Source: Dehalococcoidia bacterium
GTDB taxonomy: Bacteria; Chloroflexota; Dehalococcoidia; Lucifugimonadales; HRBIN23
NCBI GenBank assembly: GCA_025060295.1
Contig: JANXCH010000023.1
Coordinates: forward strand, 62,001 to 126,000
Direction: 5' to 3'
Length of the DNA: 64,000 nt
Shown here: positions 17,284 through 26,453 of the stretch, one piece after another
Layout of the letters: every line of letters starts with the position of its first letter
How positions within the stretch are numbered: position 1 is the first letter of the stretch
Notes under the pieces: model-generated
Told to the model about the DNA's origin: nothing
Databases searched by the model: none
The model's input: the letters and a program-made list of their open reading frames with translations, nothing else
Program-made: the position numbers and the translations under genes

Positions 17284-19590
17284 GTGGAGGCCGCAGCCGT
17301 TTTGCAGGCCATACAGAAGCAGGGCTGGTATCGGGGGCAGGTGGTGCATATCCAGATGCTCCCCCCGCGGGCTCCCCGTTGGGGGGTGGTGCCGCGCCCG
17401 ATACATCCTGTGCTCCAGGGCGCTTTGGCGCGGCTGGGGGTGGAGCGCCTCTACACCCACCAGGTGGCGGCCCTTACCGCCGCCTGGGAGGGAAAACATG
17501 TGATAGTGGCCACGCCCACCGCCAGTGGGAAGAGCCTCTGCTACCACATCCCTGTGCTGGACTCCTTGCTGACCGACCGTTCTGCCCGTGCCCTCTACCT
17601 GTACCCCACCAAGGCCTTGGCCCAGGACCAACTGCGCACCCTTAAGGCCCTGGTGCCCACGGATGCGGGTATCGTCTACGGCATCTACGATGGGGATACC
17701 AGTGAGGCGGAACGGCTGGCCTTGCGCCGTTCGGCTCGCGTGCTCCTGAGCAATCCCGATATGCTCCACATCGGCATCCTGCCCAACCACCGGCGGTGGG
17801 CGCGCTTTTTGACAGGCTTGCGCTGGGTGGTGCTGGACGAGGCCCATGTGTATCGGGGGGTGTTCGGCTCCCATGTGGCCAACCTGATACGGCGTTTACG
17901 GCGGGTGTGTGCTCTGTATGGCAGTGCCCCCCAGTTCCTTCTGGCCTCGGCCACTTTGGGCAACCCCCAGGAGTTGGCGGAAACCCTCACCGGCCTGCCC
18001 TTCACCGCCATCCTGGAGGACGGTGCCCCCTTTGGGGGGAAGTGCTTTGTGCTGTGGAACCCGCCGGTGGTAGACGAGGCCCTTCAGAAGCGGGCCAGCC
18101 TCGTGGGGGAGGTGGCCCGGCTGTTTGCTTTTCTGGTGCAGGGGGGGTGGCGCACCCTGGCCTTTGTGCGGAGCCGTCAGGAGGCGGAGCGGGTCTATCG
18201 CTGGTGCCGGGACATACTGGCTGGAGACGCTCCATCCCTCCTCCCGCGCATCGCCCCCTATCGCGGCGCCTATTTGTCGGAGGATCGCCGGCGCATTGAG
18301 CGTGCCCTGTTCAGCGGGGAGCTGCTGGGTGTGGCCTCTACCAATGCTCTGGAACTGGGCATAGATATCGGCGACCTGGATGCCACCCTTCTGGGGGGCT
18401 ACCCGGGAAGCATCACCTCCACTTGGCAACAGGCTGGGCGCAGCGGACGGCGGGGGAAGATGTCTTTGACCATCTTCGTGGCGCGGGATAATCCGTTGGA
18501 CCAGTTCCTTATGCGGGAGCCGTCGTTCCTTTTCGGGCGTCCCCACGAGCACGCCCGCATCGCCCCCCACAACCCCTACATCCTCTCTGCCCACCTGCTG
18601 TGTGCCGCCTACGAGGCCCCCCTCACCGATGCCGACGCCGCCCTGTTCGGCCCTGCCTTCTTTAGCGAGCGGGTGGAGGCGTTGGCCGAGGCGGGCCTGC
18701 TCAAGCCCCAGGGGGGGCGCTGGCACTTGTCGCCCCACAAGAACTATCCCGCTGAAGAGGTGGACCTGCGCACCACGGGGGAACGCTCCTACTGGGTGGT
18801 GGAGGAAGGGAGCGGGCGTCTTTTGGAGAAGGGGATTGAGGAGGGCACCGCCTTCCGTCAACTGCACCCGGGAGCGGTGTATTTCCACCAGGGGCAGGGG
18901 TATCGGGTGAAACGCCTGGATGTGGAGGGGCGTGTCGCCTGGGTGGAGCCGACGGAGGTCTCCTACTATACCGAGGCCAGGGAAAATACTGAAACCCGTA
19001 TCCTGCGGGTCTGGGAAGAGAAGCGCGCCCCGGCGGGCTCCCGGGTGTTCCTCGGGGAGGTGGAGGTTACCAGCCAAGTGGTAGGCTTCACCCGCCGCGC
19101 CTGGAACCGCGAGGAGCCCTTAGATGAGGAGTTCCTGGACCTTCCCCCCTTGCGCTTCCGGACGGTTGGTTTCTGGTTTGAGGTGCCCGAGGCCTTCTGG
19201 CGACGCATCCTTGCTGAGAAGCAGGATCTGGCGGGCGGTTTGCACGCCTGTGAACACGCCGCCATTGGCGTATTGCCGCTGTTCGCCTCCTGCGACCGCA
19301 ACGACATCGGGGGAGTCTCCACACCTCGGCATCCGGATACGGGCGGGCCGGCCATCTTCATCCACGACGCCTACCCCGGGGGCATTGGCATAGCGGAGCA
19401 CGGCTTCGCCGTGATAGAGGACCTGTGGAGCGCCACCCTGCGCACGGTAGAGGGGTGCCCGTGCGCGGAGGGGTGTCCGGGGTGTATCCACTCCCCCAAG
19501 TGTGGGAACAACAACCACCCCCTTGACAAAACGGTGGCGGTGCGTATTCTAAAATCTCTCCTCAATCTCCCCACCCACGGGGGAGCGTAG
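17284..19590 (+). CDS. DEAD/DEAH-box helicase with DUF1998 domain (MrfA/YprA-type)
   Basis: A 768-residue superfamily 2 helicase. Motif I is ATPTASGKSLCYH near residue 77, motif II is LDEAHVYRG near 183, motif III is LASATLGNP, and motif VI is QQAGRSGRRG near 385. The C-terminal DUF1998-like region carries a four-Cys zinc site (C-P-C-A-E-G-C-P-G-C, with a further SPKC) near residues 726-740. This matches MrfA/YprA, a DNA-repair helicase of Bacillus. The start is GTG at 17284, with GAGG upstream. It is divergent from rpsB and probably monocistronic. Confidence 0.9.
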   Translation: MEAAAVLQAIQKQGWYRGQVVHIQMLPPRAPRWGVVPRPIHPVLQGALARLGVERLYTHQVAALTAAWEGKHVIVATPTASGKSLCYHIPVLDSLLTDRSARALYLYPTKALAQDQLRTLKALVPTDAGIVYGIYDGDTSEAERLALRRSARVLLSNPDMLHIGILPNHRRWARFLTGLRWVVLDEAHVYRGVFGSHVANLIRRLRRVCALYGSAPQFLLASATLGNPQELAETLTGLPFTAILEDGAPFGGKCFVLWNPPVVDEALQKRASLVGEVARLFAFLVQGGWRTLAFVRSRQEAERVYRWCRDILAGDAPSLLPRIAPYRGAYLSEDRRRIERALFSGELLGVASTNALELGIDIGDLDATLLGGYPGSITSTWQQAGRSGRRGKMSLTIFVARDNPLDQFLMREPSFLFGRPHEHARIAPHNPYILSAHLLCAAYEAPLTDADAALFGPAFFSERVEALAEAGLLKPQGGRWHLSPHKNYPAEEVDLRTTGERSYWVVEEGSGRLLEKGIEEGTAFRQLHPGAVYFHQGQGYRVKRLDVEGRVAWVEPTEVSYYTEARENTETRILRVWEEKRAPAGSRVFLGEVEVTSQVVGFTRRAWNREEPLDEEFLDLPPLRFRTVGFWFEVPEAFWRRILAEKQDLAGGLHACEHAAIGVLPLFASCDRNDIGGVSTPRHPDTGGPAIFIHDAYPGGIGIAEHGFAVIEDLWSATLRTVEGCPCAEGCPGCIHSPKCGNNNHPLDKTVAVRILKSLLNLPTHGGA

Positions 19591-19810
19591 TGGGACACTG
19601 GGGGGCTCGCCTTCTCCGAGTAAAGGGGTAGAAACTGTCATCTGTCCCTGTCCGCGCCTGGGGTCTACCACCCCTGCCAGGGGCCGGGATGGGCCACAGG
19701 GCCAGGACGCCTGAGGAGGCTTTCTGGCCCAGTGTGTTCATCCGAGGGGGTGGGGGCCCAGGCTACAGCCCCTGTGGTGGCCTCTGCCCTTGGGGGGAAG
19801 GAAGCTCGGT

Positions 19811-21130
19811 ATGTTGGGGGTCTTTCGGGTGTCCCGTCGGGTGGTGCGGGCCACTGGGGGCGTGGCGGCCAGCCTCTTTGGGGATTCCATGCTCTACGCC
19901 GTTCTACCTGCCCAGATGCCGGCTTTTGGTGTTTCCCCGGCAGTGGTAGGGCTGGTGTTGAGTGTGAACCGTTTCGTGCGCCTCTGGTCCAACGGTCTGG
20001 CGGCACGGGTGTACCTGCGGTTTGGATTGCAGGTGCCCTTCGCCATGGCCATTGCAGTGGGGGCGTTGACGACACTCCTTTACGGGGTCATCGCCGGCGC
20101 GAGCGCCTTCCTAGCGCTGCGTGCCCTCTGGGGGGTGTGCTACTCCTTCCTGCGTTTGGGGGGGTACTTGGTGGTGCTGGAGGAGAGCACACCTCGCAAC
20201 CGGGGGCAGGTGATGGGCTTTTTCAACGGGGGGCAGCGGGCGGGGAGCATCGTGGGGGCCTTACTGGGGGGCATCCTTTTTGACCTGCTGGCGCGGGAGC
20301 GGAGTTTCCTGGTCATGGGGGTGCTCACAGCCCTAGGCCTGTTGCTGGTGGGCGGACTGAAAAAGCCGTCATTGCCCCTGGGGGATGACCCACTTCCCTC
20401 CCCTAGCAAGCCTGTCCCTGTGCGTCCCATCTCCTTGCGGGGCATCGGGGGGTGGTTCACTGGGATGCTGGCCCTGGACTTGCGGGCGCGCTCTAGGGAT
20501 ACCCACCGCCGCTGGCTGACCCTGTGCATCGCCCTGTTCTGCCTTACCTTTACTATGCAGGGGCTTCTGACGGCCACATTGGGCTACTACCTGCGCCAAC
20601 GGTTGGGGGCAAATTTCACTGTTCCCGTGCTGGGGGTGGGGATTGCCTCGGTGTCGGCGGGGTTTTTGGCGGTGCGGTGGGTGGTGGACTTGCTGGGGCC
20701 GGGGTTAGGGGCGTTGGCTGACCGCTGGGGCCGTCGGCGTACCATAACGGTGTGTTTGCCCCTGCTGGCCGCGGGGATGCTGGCTTTGGCGTGGGTGCAT
20801 CCAGTGGGGGTTGCCCTCGCCTTTCTGCCTCTAGTGTTCCTGACAGCTACCGCCTGCCAGGTGTGCTTGGACGCTTTGGCGGGGAACTTCGCTCCCCGAG
20901 ACCTACGCCCCATGCTGTTAGGGCGTTACACCACCTGGGCCGACCTGGGGGCGGCGGCGGGGCCCCTGCTGGGATATTTGGGACTGGTGCGGGCGTCTCT
21001 CCCCCTCCTCTATAGTGCGGCGGCGGTGCTCCTGCTTGTGGGGGTGGGACTGTTCGCCAGTAGCGCTTTCCGCCCGGAGCCTGCGGCGGTGGTACGCCAA
21101 CCCCGCTCTCCTGCTGCCCCTTCGCCCTAG
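19811..21130 (+). CDS. Major facilitator superfamily transporter
   Basis: A 439-residue integral membrane protein with about 12 hydrophobic segments in two halves, separated by a polar loop near residues 190-225. A typical MFS loop motif, GALADRWGRRRT, lies in the C-terminal half near residue 300. ATG at 19811 is chosen for the GGAAGG site before it. The substrate cannot be told; drug or sugar efflux are usual for the family. It ends overlapping the convergent TatD gene by 4 bp. Confidence 0.85.
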   Translation: MLGVFRVSRRVVRATGGVAASLFGDSMLYAVLPAQMPAFGVSPAVVGLVLSVNRFVRLWSNGLAARVYLRFGLQVPFAMAIAVGALTTLLYGVIAGASAFLALRALWGVCYSFLRLGGYLVVLEESTPRNRGQVMGFFNGGQRAGSIVGALLGGILFDLLARERSFLVMGVLTALGLLLVGGLKKPSLPLGDDPLPSPSKPVPVRPISLRGIGGWFTGMLALDLRARSRDTHRRWLTLCIALFCLTFTMQGLLTATLGYYLRQRLGANFTVPVLGVGIASVSAGFLAVRWVVDLLGPGLGALADRWGRRRTITVCLPLLAAGMLALAWVHPVGVALAFLPLVFLTATACQVCLDALAGNFAPRDLRPMLLGRYTTWADLGAAAGPLLGYLGLVRASLPLLYSAAAVLLLVGVGLFASSAFRPEPAAVVRQPRSPAAPSP

Positions 21131-21951
21131 TCCCTTCGGGTTATCCCCTGGAGCAGGTCGCTTCGCCTTAGCACCCGCAGAAGGTTGCGGGTCGTGGTCA
21201 ACGCCACCTCTTCCAAGGGAACACCTTTGATCTCGGCCAGTTTGCGAGCGATGAGAAGCACATCTTGGGGCTCTGTCCATTGCTCACGGCGCTTTTTGAA
21301 GGGCTGGGGGTAGGAGTCGGTCTCGACCACGAAAGCCGTCAAGGGGAGGGCGCGCACCACCTCCGCCAGATGGGGCAGACGCAGAAGGGGCTTAGCCAGG
21401 GAGATGTGGAAGTTGATGTCCAGACACGCCTGGGCGATGGACAGGTCGGCCTGGAAGTAGTGCATGGCACCCCCCACCTCCCACGCCTGCTCCTCCCGTA
21501 GGAGGCGGAGCACCTCCCAATGGGCATCCGGGTAACCAGGCAGTTCCCGCGAGTGGAAGATAATGGGCAGACGCAGGCGACGGGCCAGGCGAATCTGCTG
21601 GCGGAAGGCCTCGTATTGCCACGCCCGGTCGGGGGCGTCGGGGCTGAAGTCCAGCCCGATCTCGCTGATGGCCACAACTTTGGGACAGGAGCGGGCCAAA
21701 GTCTCCAACTGGGCCAAGTCGGCCTCAGTGAGGGGGGTGGTCAACTCCATCGGATGCACCCCCACACCGGCCCAGACCTCAGGGTAGGCTTCGGCCAGGG
21801 CGATACACCGTTGGGACGAGGCCAGGGTAACACCTGCCGCGATAATAAGCCCCACATCCGCCCGGCGTGCCCTCTCCAGGATGAGGGGGATTTCCTCGTC
21901 GGGGAACTGGTCCAGGTGGGTGTGGGCGTCGCACAGGAGGGGTGTGCTCAT
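21127..21951 (-). CDS. TatD-family metal-dependent hydrolase
   Basis: A 274-residue TIM-barrel hydrolase of the TatD DNase family. The first metal site is DAHTHLDQF (H10, H12). Further ligands are in AISEIGLDFSPD, IIFHSRE, the HYFQAD block and FVVETDSYPQP. The ATG overlaps the stop of the nitronate monooxygenase gene as ATGA. It is third in a likely operon with the CoA-transferase. TatD enzymes are 3'-5' exonucleases in known cases; activity here is inferred. Confidence 0.88.
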   Translation of the reverse strand: MSTPLLCDAHTHLDQFPDEEIPLILERARRADVGLIIAAGVTLASSQRCIALAEAYPEVWAGVGVHPMELTTPLTEADLAQLETLARSCPKVVAISEIGLDFSPDAPDRAWQYEAFRQQIRLARRLRLPIIFHSRELPGYPDAHWEVLRLLREEQAWEVGGAMHYFQADLSIAQACLDINFHISLAKPLLRLPHLAEVVRALPLTAFVVETDSYPQPFKKRREQWTEPQDVLLIARKLAEIKGVPLEEVALTTTRNLLRVLRRSDLLQGITRRD

Positions 21952-23090
21952 GCGTTGCGGTAAGTTATCCTTCGGGGGAAAGTCTCCAGGACCTCCACCG
22001 CCCCCCGAACCATGTCCTCCACAATCTGGGCGGCGGGCTTGCGCTCCTTGAGCATGCCCCCAATTTGGCCGGCGGCGTTAAACAGAAGGTCGTAGCGCCC
22101 CGCCCGCTCGGCCGCCTCCAGCAGGTCGGCCATTAGCAAGCCTTGCAGGGGCATGGGCAAAGGCTCCAGCCCTGACCGTTCCCAGGCTTCGGTGAGGGGG
22201 TTCTTCAGTAAGCGCGCTGTCTTTCCGGAATAGGCACGGCTGATGATGAAATCCTCGGAGCTGGACTGGAGGATGGCGTCTTGCATGGGGGGATAGAGGT
22301 CGCTTTCCAGGGCCACGAGGAAGGCTGTGCCCACCCATACCCCTTGCGCCCCCAGGGCCAGCGCCGCTGCCACCCCGCGCCCGTCGGCGATGCCCCCGGC
22401 CGCCAGGACAGGGGTGGGGGCCACCGCATCCACCACCTGGGGCACCAGGGGGAAGGTGGCGATGCGCCCCGTGTGCCCGCCGGCCTCATACCCCTGGGCG
22501 ACGATGATGTCCACCCCCGCCTTGACCTGACGCAGGGCGTTGCGCACTGAGCCGGCCAGTCCAATGACCTTTATACCCGCCTCTCGTGCCAGGGGCACCA
22601 CCCATGCCGGGTCGCCCAGGCCTGCGGCGAAGACGGGCACCTTCTCCTCCAGCACCACCTGCACCTGTTGGCGCACCCGCTCCACGCGCAAGGGTTCCTC
22701 TTCCCTATGCTCCAAGGGGGGGAGGTTGAACTCTTGCCACAGGGATTGCACGAAGGCGTAGTGGCGGGGATATTCCCGCTCTATCCAGGCCAGGGCTTGA
22801 CGGCGGGTGGTCAGGCGGGTCGGCCCCGTTTCGGCCAGGCTCACAGGCAGGAGCAGGTCTACCCCGAAGGGCTTGTCGGTGAGGGCGCGCACCTGGCGGA
22901 TGCGCTGACGAATCTCCTCGGGGGCGAGGCTGCTGGCCCCCATGACGCCCAGTCCCCCGGCGTTGGAGACCGCCGCCACCAGGCGGGGGGGAGTAACCCG
23001 CCCCCGCAGGGTGCCCATCCCCGCCATGAGAATGGGATAGCGGATACCCAAGAGGTCACAGATAGGGGTGTGGAGCACGGGGGTGCTCAT
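21948..23090 (-). CDS. Nitronate monooxygenase (2-nitropropane dioxygenase family)
   Basis: A 380-residue FMN-dependent TIM-barrel protein. It starts TPICDLLGIRYPILMAGMG, the standard N-terminus. FMN contacts appear in AAVSNAGGLGVMG, GYEAGGHTGR, PVLAAGGIADGRG and GAQGVWVGTAFLV. The C-terminal helical region may give substrate specificity. ATG at 23090 follows GGGAGGG. It is between the CoA-transferase and tatD genes. In this family many members have unknown natural substrates. Confidence 0.9.
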   Translation of the reverse strand: MSTPVLHTPICDLLGIRYPILMAGMGTLRGRVTPPRLVAAVSNAGGLGVMGASSLAPEEIRQRIRQVRALTDKPFGVDLLLPVSLAETGPTRLTTRRQALAWIEREYPRHYAFVQSLWQEFNLPPLEHREEEPLRVERVRQQVQVVLEEKVPVFAAGLGDPAWVVPLAREAGIKVIGLAGSVRNALRQVKAGVDIIVAQGYEAGGHTGRIATFPLVPQVVDAVAPTPVLAAGGIADGRGVAAALALGAQGVWVGTAFLVALESDLYPPMQDAILQSSSEDFIISRAYSGKTARLLKNPLTEAWERSGLEPLPMPLQGLLMADLLEAAERAGRYDLLFNAAGQIGGMLKERKPAAQIVEDMVRGAVEVLETFPRRITYRNA

Positions 23091-23133
23091 ACGCCCTCCC
23101 TTTGTGTGTAACGCGCCAGCCCCAGTATAGCGC

Positions 23134-24594
23134 TTACAACATCTTTTGGGCAGCGCGGCGCAGCTCAGCGCGGAAGTCGGGGTGAGCGATGGCGATGAGG
23201 GCGTCGGCCCGTTCCCGCAGGTTCTTTCCTAAAAGGGTGGCCACGCCATACTCTGTAACCACCGTATCGGCGAAGTAGCGGGGGATGGTTACCGCATCGC
23301 CCCCCTCCAGGCGGGGCACAATGCGGGAGACTGTCCCGTTGAGGGCGGTGGAGGGGAGAAGGGTGATAGCCCGCCCGCCCCGGGAATAGAGGGCGCCGAT
23401 GTGGGTCTCCGGCTGGCCACCGATGCCGTTGATCATGCGCCCCCCGAAGACGCTCTCGCTGTTGATTTGCCCCGTGAGGTCAACGGACAGGGCGTTGTTA
23501 ATAGCTGTCTGCCGATAGTTTTGGGCGATCACCCAGGGGTTGAGGAGGTATTCCGGCTCATACAGTTCAAAAAGGGGGTTCTCACGGATAATGTCCAGAT
23601 CCTGGTCGTCGGAACCGCTCCACGCCACGGCGACGGCCCGCTCTTTGTGGATGGTCTTGCGCTTGCCGGTGATGACCCCTTCCGCCACCAAGCGGGCGAT
23701 GCCCGGGGCCACCATCTCGGTGTGCAGGCCCAGGTCCACTTTGTCGTTGAACACCCCTAAGCGGGGCAGATAGGATGACGGGGTGCCGACACCGATCTGA
23801 ATAGTGGCTCCGTCGGGGACGAGGCGTTTGACATGTTCGGCAATGGCCTTGGCCTCGGGGGGAGGCTCATCTAATCCCAAGTGTACCCGCATCACCGCCA
23901 GGTCTAGGGAGGCGAAGTAGGGCATCCAGGGGGCCAGGCGTGTGGGGCTCACCTGGGCAATGATGGCCTCCAGGGCCTGTCGGCGCTCCGGGGGGAGGGT
24001 GCTCACCGCCTGGAGCAACTGCTCCCGAGTCACCTGCGGGGGAGACACCTCCACCACTGCATCTAGACGGTCTACGGGAATCCAGCAATCGCCATAGACG
24101 GGTATCAGGTTGGGGTTCACCTCGGCGATGACGGTGCGCGCGCGGCGCACCAGCCCTTTTTTGAACCAGGCGTGGGCACCCAAGCACACCAAACCGTGCC
24201 GGTTGGGAGGCGTAACGGAGAGGAGGACCACATCAACGGGTTTGGCGTCGGGAGCGCGCTCGTCCAGTGCTTTGAAGCCCAGGGAGAAGGCGTTAGGGAA
24301 ATAGGGCACTTGGCGGTTATCGGTGAAGGGGCGGGCTGTGTTGCCGATGAAGTTTTCTATCTCCACCTCCCAGGCCCCTTCCTGGCCGGCACGGGCGAGC
24401 CAGCCGGGGTCAAACTCGGGAGCGGAGAGGGTGAGGCGAATACCCGTGAGTTCGCCGGCCCGCCGCGCCAATGCGTAACACAGGAGACGGGGTTGGCTCC
24501 CCAGGGGGACAACCACACGCTCGCCGGGGCGCACCAGGCGCACCGCATCCTCAGGGGAGGTCAAGCGCCGACGGTAAATCTCCTGCCAGGACAT
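23134..24594 (-). CDS. Acetyl-CoA hydrolase/transferase family protein
   Basis: A 486-residue family I CoA-transferase/hydrolase, like 4-hydroxybutyrate or succinyl-CoA:acetate transferases. The first domain starts WQEIYRRRLTSPEDAVRLV and holds NRHGLVCLGAHAW. The second begins near 275 (ATIQIGVGTPSSYLP) and contains the LGLHTEMVAPG block, INSESVFGGRMINGIGGQPE, and ITLLPSTALNGTVSRIVP. ATG at 24594 follows AGGTGG closely. It is first in an operon with a nitronate monooxygenase and TatD, behind a consensus promoter and a 170-nt leader. Confidence 0.9.
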   Translation of the reverse strand: MSWQEIYRRRLTSPEDAVRLVRPGERVVVPLGSQPRLLCYALARRAGELTGIRLTLSAPEFDPGWLARAGQEGAWEVEIENFIGNTARPFTDNRQVPYFPNAFSLGFKALDERAPDAKPVDVVLLSVTPPNRHGLVCLGAHAWFKKGLVRRARTVIAEVNPNLIPVYGDCWIPVDRLDAVVEVSPPQVTREQLLQAVSTLPPERRQALEAIIAQVSPTRLAPWMPYFASLDLAVMRVHLGLDEPPPEAKAIAEHVKRLVPDGATIQIGVGTPSSYLPRLGVFNDKVDLGLHTEMVAPGIARLVAEGVITGKRKTIHKERAVAVAWSGSDDQDLDIIRENPLFELYEPEYLLNPWVIAQNYRQTAINNALSVDLTGQINSESVFGGRMINGIGGQPETHIGALYSRGGRAITLLPSTALNGTVSRIVPRLEGGDAVTIPRYFADTVVTEYGVATLLGKNLRERADALIAIAHPDFRAELRRAAQKML

Positions 24595-24767
24595 GCCACC
24601 TGCCTGGGGCGGGTGGAGGGCACACAAAAGCCCTGGGTGACCTTTCGGTATACCCTGGTAGCCTACGCTGCCCTATGCGCCGTTCGGGTTCCAGCCGGAG
24701 CCTTTCCCCTACTGAGCGTTCGGTATGCTTTGGTCCGCCAGGTTTACCCTACTCAACCACCCAGGAC
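24595..24767 (-). promoter_or_regulatory. Structured 5' leader of the CoA-transferase operon
   Basis: The predicted transcript begins near 24767 and runs about 173 nt before the ATG. Its 5' end CCTGGGTG (24765-24758) pairs perfectly with CACCCAGG (24639-24632), extendable by wobble pairs to 10 bp, closing a domain of about 120 nt. Short repeated motifs inside suggest hairpins. It matches no riboswitch class I can recall; a folded regulatory leader is inferred. Confidence 0.4.
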
Positions 24768-24773
24768 ACCTCT

Positions 24774-24802
24774 ACTATAGGGGATGGGGAGGGATTTGTC
24801 AA
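24774..24802 (-). promoter_or_regulatory. Strong promoter of the CoA-transferase/NMO/tatD operon
   Basis: On the minus strand TTGACA (24797-24802) and TATAGT (24774-24779) are separated by 17 nt. This is one of the best sigma-70-type promoters in the window. Confidence 0.7.
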
Positions 24803-24841
24803 GGGATTTTGTGCGGCTTTTTTCGTCAAATTCCTCCCTGT

Positions 24842-25435
24842 TTATGCCAGATGCAGAAAGCGCGCCGCGCGCAGCACCAGGGAGGGGAGGGGTTCCGCTT
24901 TGTGCAAAGCCCAGGCCACTAGGCCCGTTACCCCGACGGCCACGACCGCCCCTCCGATCACATCCAGGGGGTAGTGCACCCCGGCATACACCCGTGCCAA
25001 GCCCCACAGGGAGGCCAACACCAGGGCCAGCCCCCCCAGCGGACGATTGGTCCACAAAATGCCCAGGGCCAGGCCAAATCCCACTGCCGCCGCATTGGAC
25101 GGGAAGGAGGAGTCGGTGGGTGGGTAAAACAGCAAACGCACCTCGTGCACATGGAAGGGGCGCAAGCGATAGAAATACTGGTTGAGGATGAGCACCACCA
25201 GGCTACTGCCGCAGGCCCCCAAAAGGCTTCGGAACACTGCTTTCTGATGGCGCTCGCGGCTGGCCACATCGCGCGGGGCGAACCACATCCCCAGCAGAAG
25301 CAGGGCCAGGGAGACCGGCACCAGGTAATCGCTGGCTAGGTACTGAGCCAGGCGGTCCACCCAGGGCCAGCGCCCTACCCACCCGTTGAGCCAGAGGACC
25401 AGTTGCGCATCCAGGGCCAGGAGCCTTTCCACCAT
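24842..25435 (-). CDS. PAP2-superfamily membrane phosphatase, atypical motif
   Basis: A 197-residue membrane protein of the PAP2 phosphatase family, several helices long. Motif 1 is the YRLRPF segment. Motif 3 is RVYAGVHYPLDVIGG, with Arg, His and Asp in place. Motif 2, usually FPSNHA or PSGH, reads FPSNAAA, so the acid His is missing. It may therefore act weakly or not at all as an undecaprenyl- or lipid-phosphate phosphatase. ATG at 25435 is chosen over the in-frame GTG at 25453, which lies within the GGAGG region. It overlaps the upstream membrane gene by about 60 bp. Confidence 0.78.
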   Translation of the reverse strand: MVERLLALDAQLVLWLNGWVGRWPWVDRLAQYLASDYLVPVSLALLLLGMWFAPRDVASRERHQKAVFRSLLGACGSSLVVLILNQYFYRLRPFHVHEVRLLFYPPTDSSFPSNAAAVGFGLALGILWTNRPLGGLALVLASLWGLARVYAGVHYPLDVIGGAVVAVGVTGLVAWALHKAEPLPSLVLRAARFLHLA

Positions 25436-25827
25436 GTGCCCAGAGACCTCCACAAGGCTTGCAGATAGGTGGCCTCCCGCAGGGCATCCAATCCCTCGGA
25501 GAGGGTGTTGCGGGGATGCAGGAAGCGGGCGTTGACAAGCGAACCGAAGAGGAGGGTGAAAGCCACGGCGCTGGCGGCGGCTAAAGTGAACAGCAAGGCC
25601 TGGGCGTTCCCGTCTAGCCCCCCGTGGGTATCAGGGATGTGACGGGGGCCGGGGGCAAAGAACCAGGCAAAGCCCAGGGCCACCAACCCCACACCCACCA
25701 GCGCCGACGACCACCGGCTCCGCAAGAACAGAATGCCCCACAGTCCCGCATAGGCTGCCGCCACTTGCACCACCCCCAGGCTGGACAGGAACACGAAGAT
25801 GAAGTAATCTCCAGCGAGAGCGGGCAT
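25375..25827 (-). CDS. Hypothetical membrane protein
   Basis: A 150-residue protein with about three or four hydrophobic segments (near residues 5-25, 32-57 and 79-96) and a polar Trp-rich C-terminus. I do not recognise the family. ATG at 25827 follows AGAGGTG. It lies 18 bp after plsY and its 3' end overlaps the PAP2 gene by about 60 bp, so the three may be co-expressed in membrane-lipid metabolism; this is inference from position only. Confidence 0.65.
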   Translation of the reverse strand: MPALAGDYFIFVFLSSLGVVQVAAAYAGLWGILFLRSRWSSALVGVGLVALGFAWFFAPGPRHIPDTHGGLDGNAQALLFTLAAASAVAFTLLFGSLVNARFLHPRNTLSEGLDALREATYLQALWRSLGTWWKGSWPWMRNWSSGSTGG

Positions 25828-25845
25828 TGGGTTCACCTCTACGCC

Positions 25846-26445
25846 TTACTGCACGATCTCTATCCCCTTCCCCTGAGCTGGCAGCGGGTGGTGGGTGCGC
25901 ACGGCGTGGGTAACCCCCACCAGGATGGGTATGCCGATGCTGAACACGACCGTTCCGACCGATGCCCCCGACCACCAGGCCAGCAGGGGCAGGGGGATGT
26001 AGACGAAAGCGAAGGAGACGGAGAGGCTACGGGTCAGGAAGAAGGGGATCAGGGCCAGGGCCACTAGGGGGAAGGTGGCTCGCGGGAGCACCGCCAGCAG
26101 GACCCCTAGGGCGGTGGCTGCACCCCGCCCCCCTTGCAGGCGCAGGAAGGCGGACCAGTTATGGCCGACCACGGCCACCCCCCCCGCCAGCATCTGCCCG
26201 ATGGCGCTCCCCGTCAGAGCGTGGGCGAGCACAACGGCGGCTGCCCCTTTGCCCACATCCACCAGGGCCACCACCGCCCCGGGCAGGGGGCCCACCTCCC
26301 GCCACACATTGGCCGCCCCCGGGTTCCCGTCGCCTACCCGACGGATGTCTACCCCTTTGGCCAGACGCCCCGCCAGGTATGCAGTGGGGATGGAGCCTAA
26401 CAAATAGGCTATACCCAGGGCTTCAAGCCACAGCCAAACGGACAT
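25846..26445 (-). CDS. plsY: Glycerol-3-phosphate acyltransferase
   Basis: A 199-residue polytopic enzyme that transfers an acyl group from acyl-phosphate to glycerol-3-phosphate, the first step of phospholipid synthesis. The PlsY motifs are present: LLGSIPTAYLAGR, then DIRRVGDGNPGAANVWR, VVGHNWSAFLRLQGGRGAAT, and a C-terminal HHPL. ATG at 26445 sits at the first helix, 8 bp after ilvE. PlsX is not seen in the window. Confidence 0.94.
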   Translation of the reverse strand: MSVWLWLEALGIAYLLGSIPTAYLAGRLAKGVDIRRVGDGNPGAANVWREVGPLPGAVVALVDVGKGAAAVVLAHALTGSAIGQMLAGGVAVVGHNWSAFLRLQGGRGAATALGVLLAVLPRATFPLVALALIPFFLTRSLSVSFAFVYIPLPLLAWWSGASVGTVVFSIGIPILVGVTHAVRTHHPLPAQGKGIEIVQ

Positions 26446-26453
26446 CTTGCCCT

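Noticed and set aside
19591-19810. Gap between helicase and MFS genes
   Set aside because: Several short G/C-rich repeats were seen but no stem with a T-run, no promoter with acceptable spacing and no gene.
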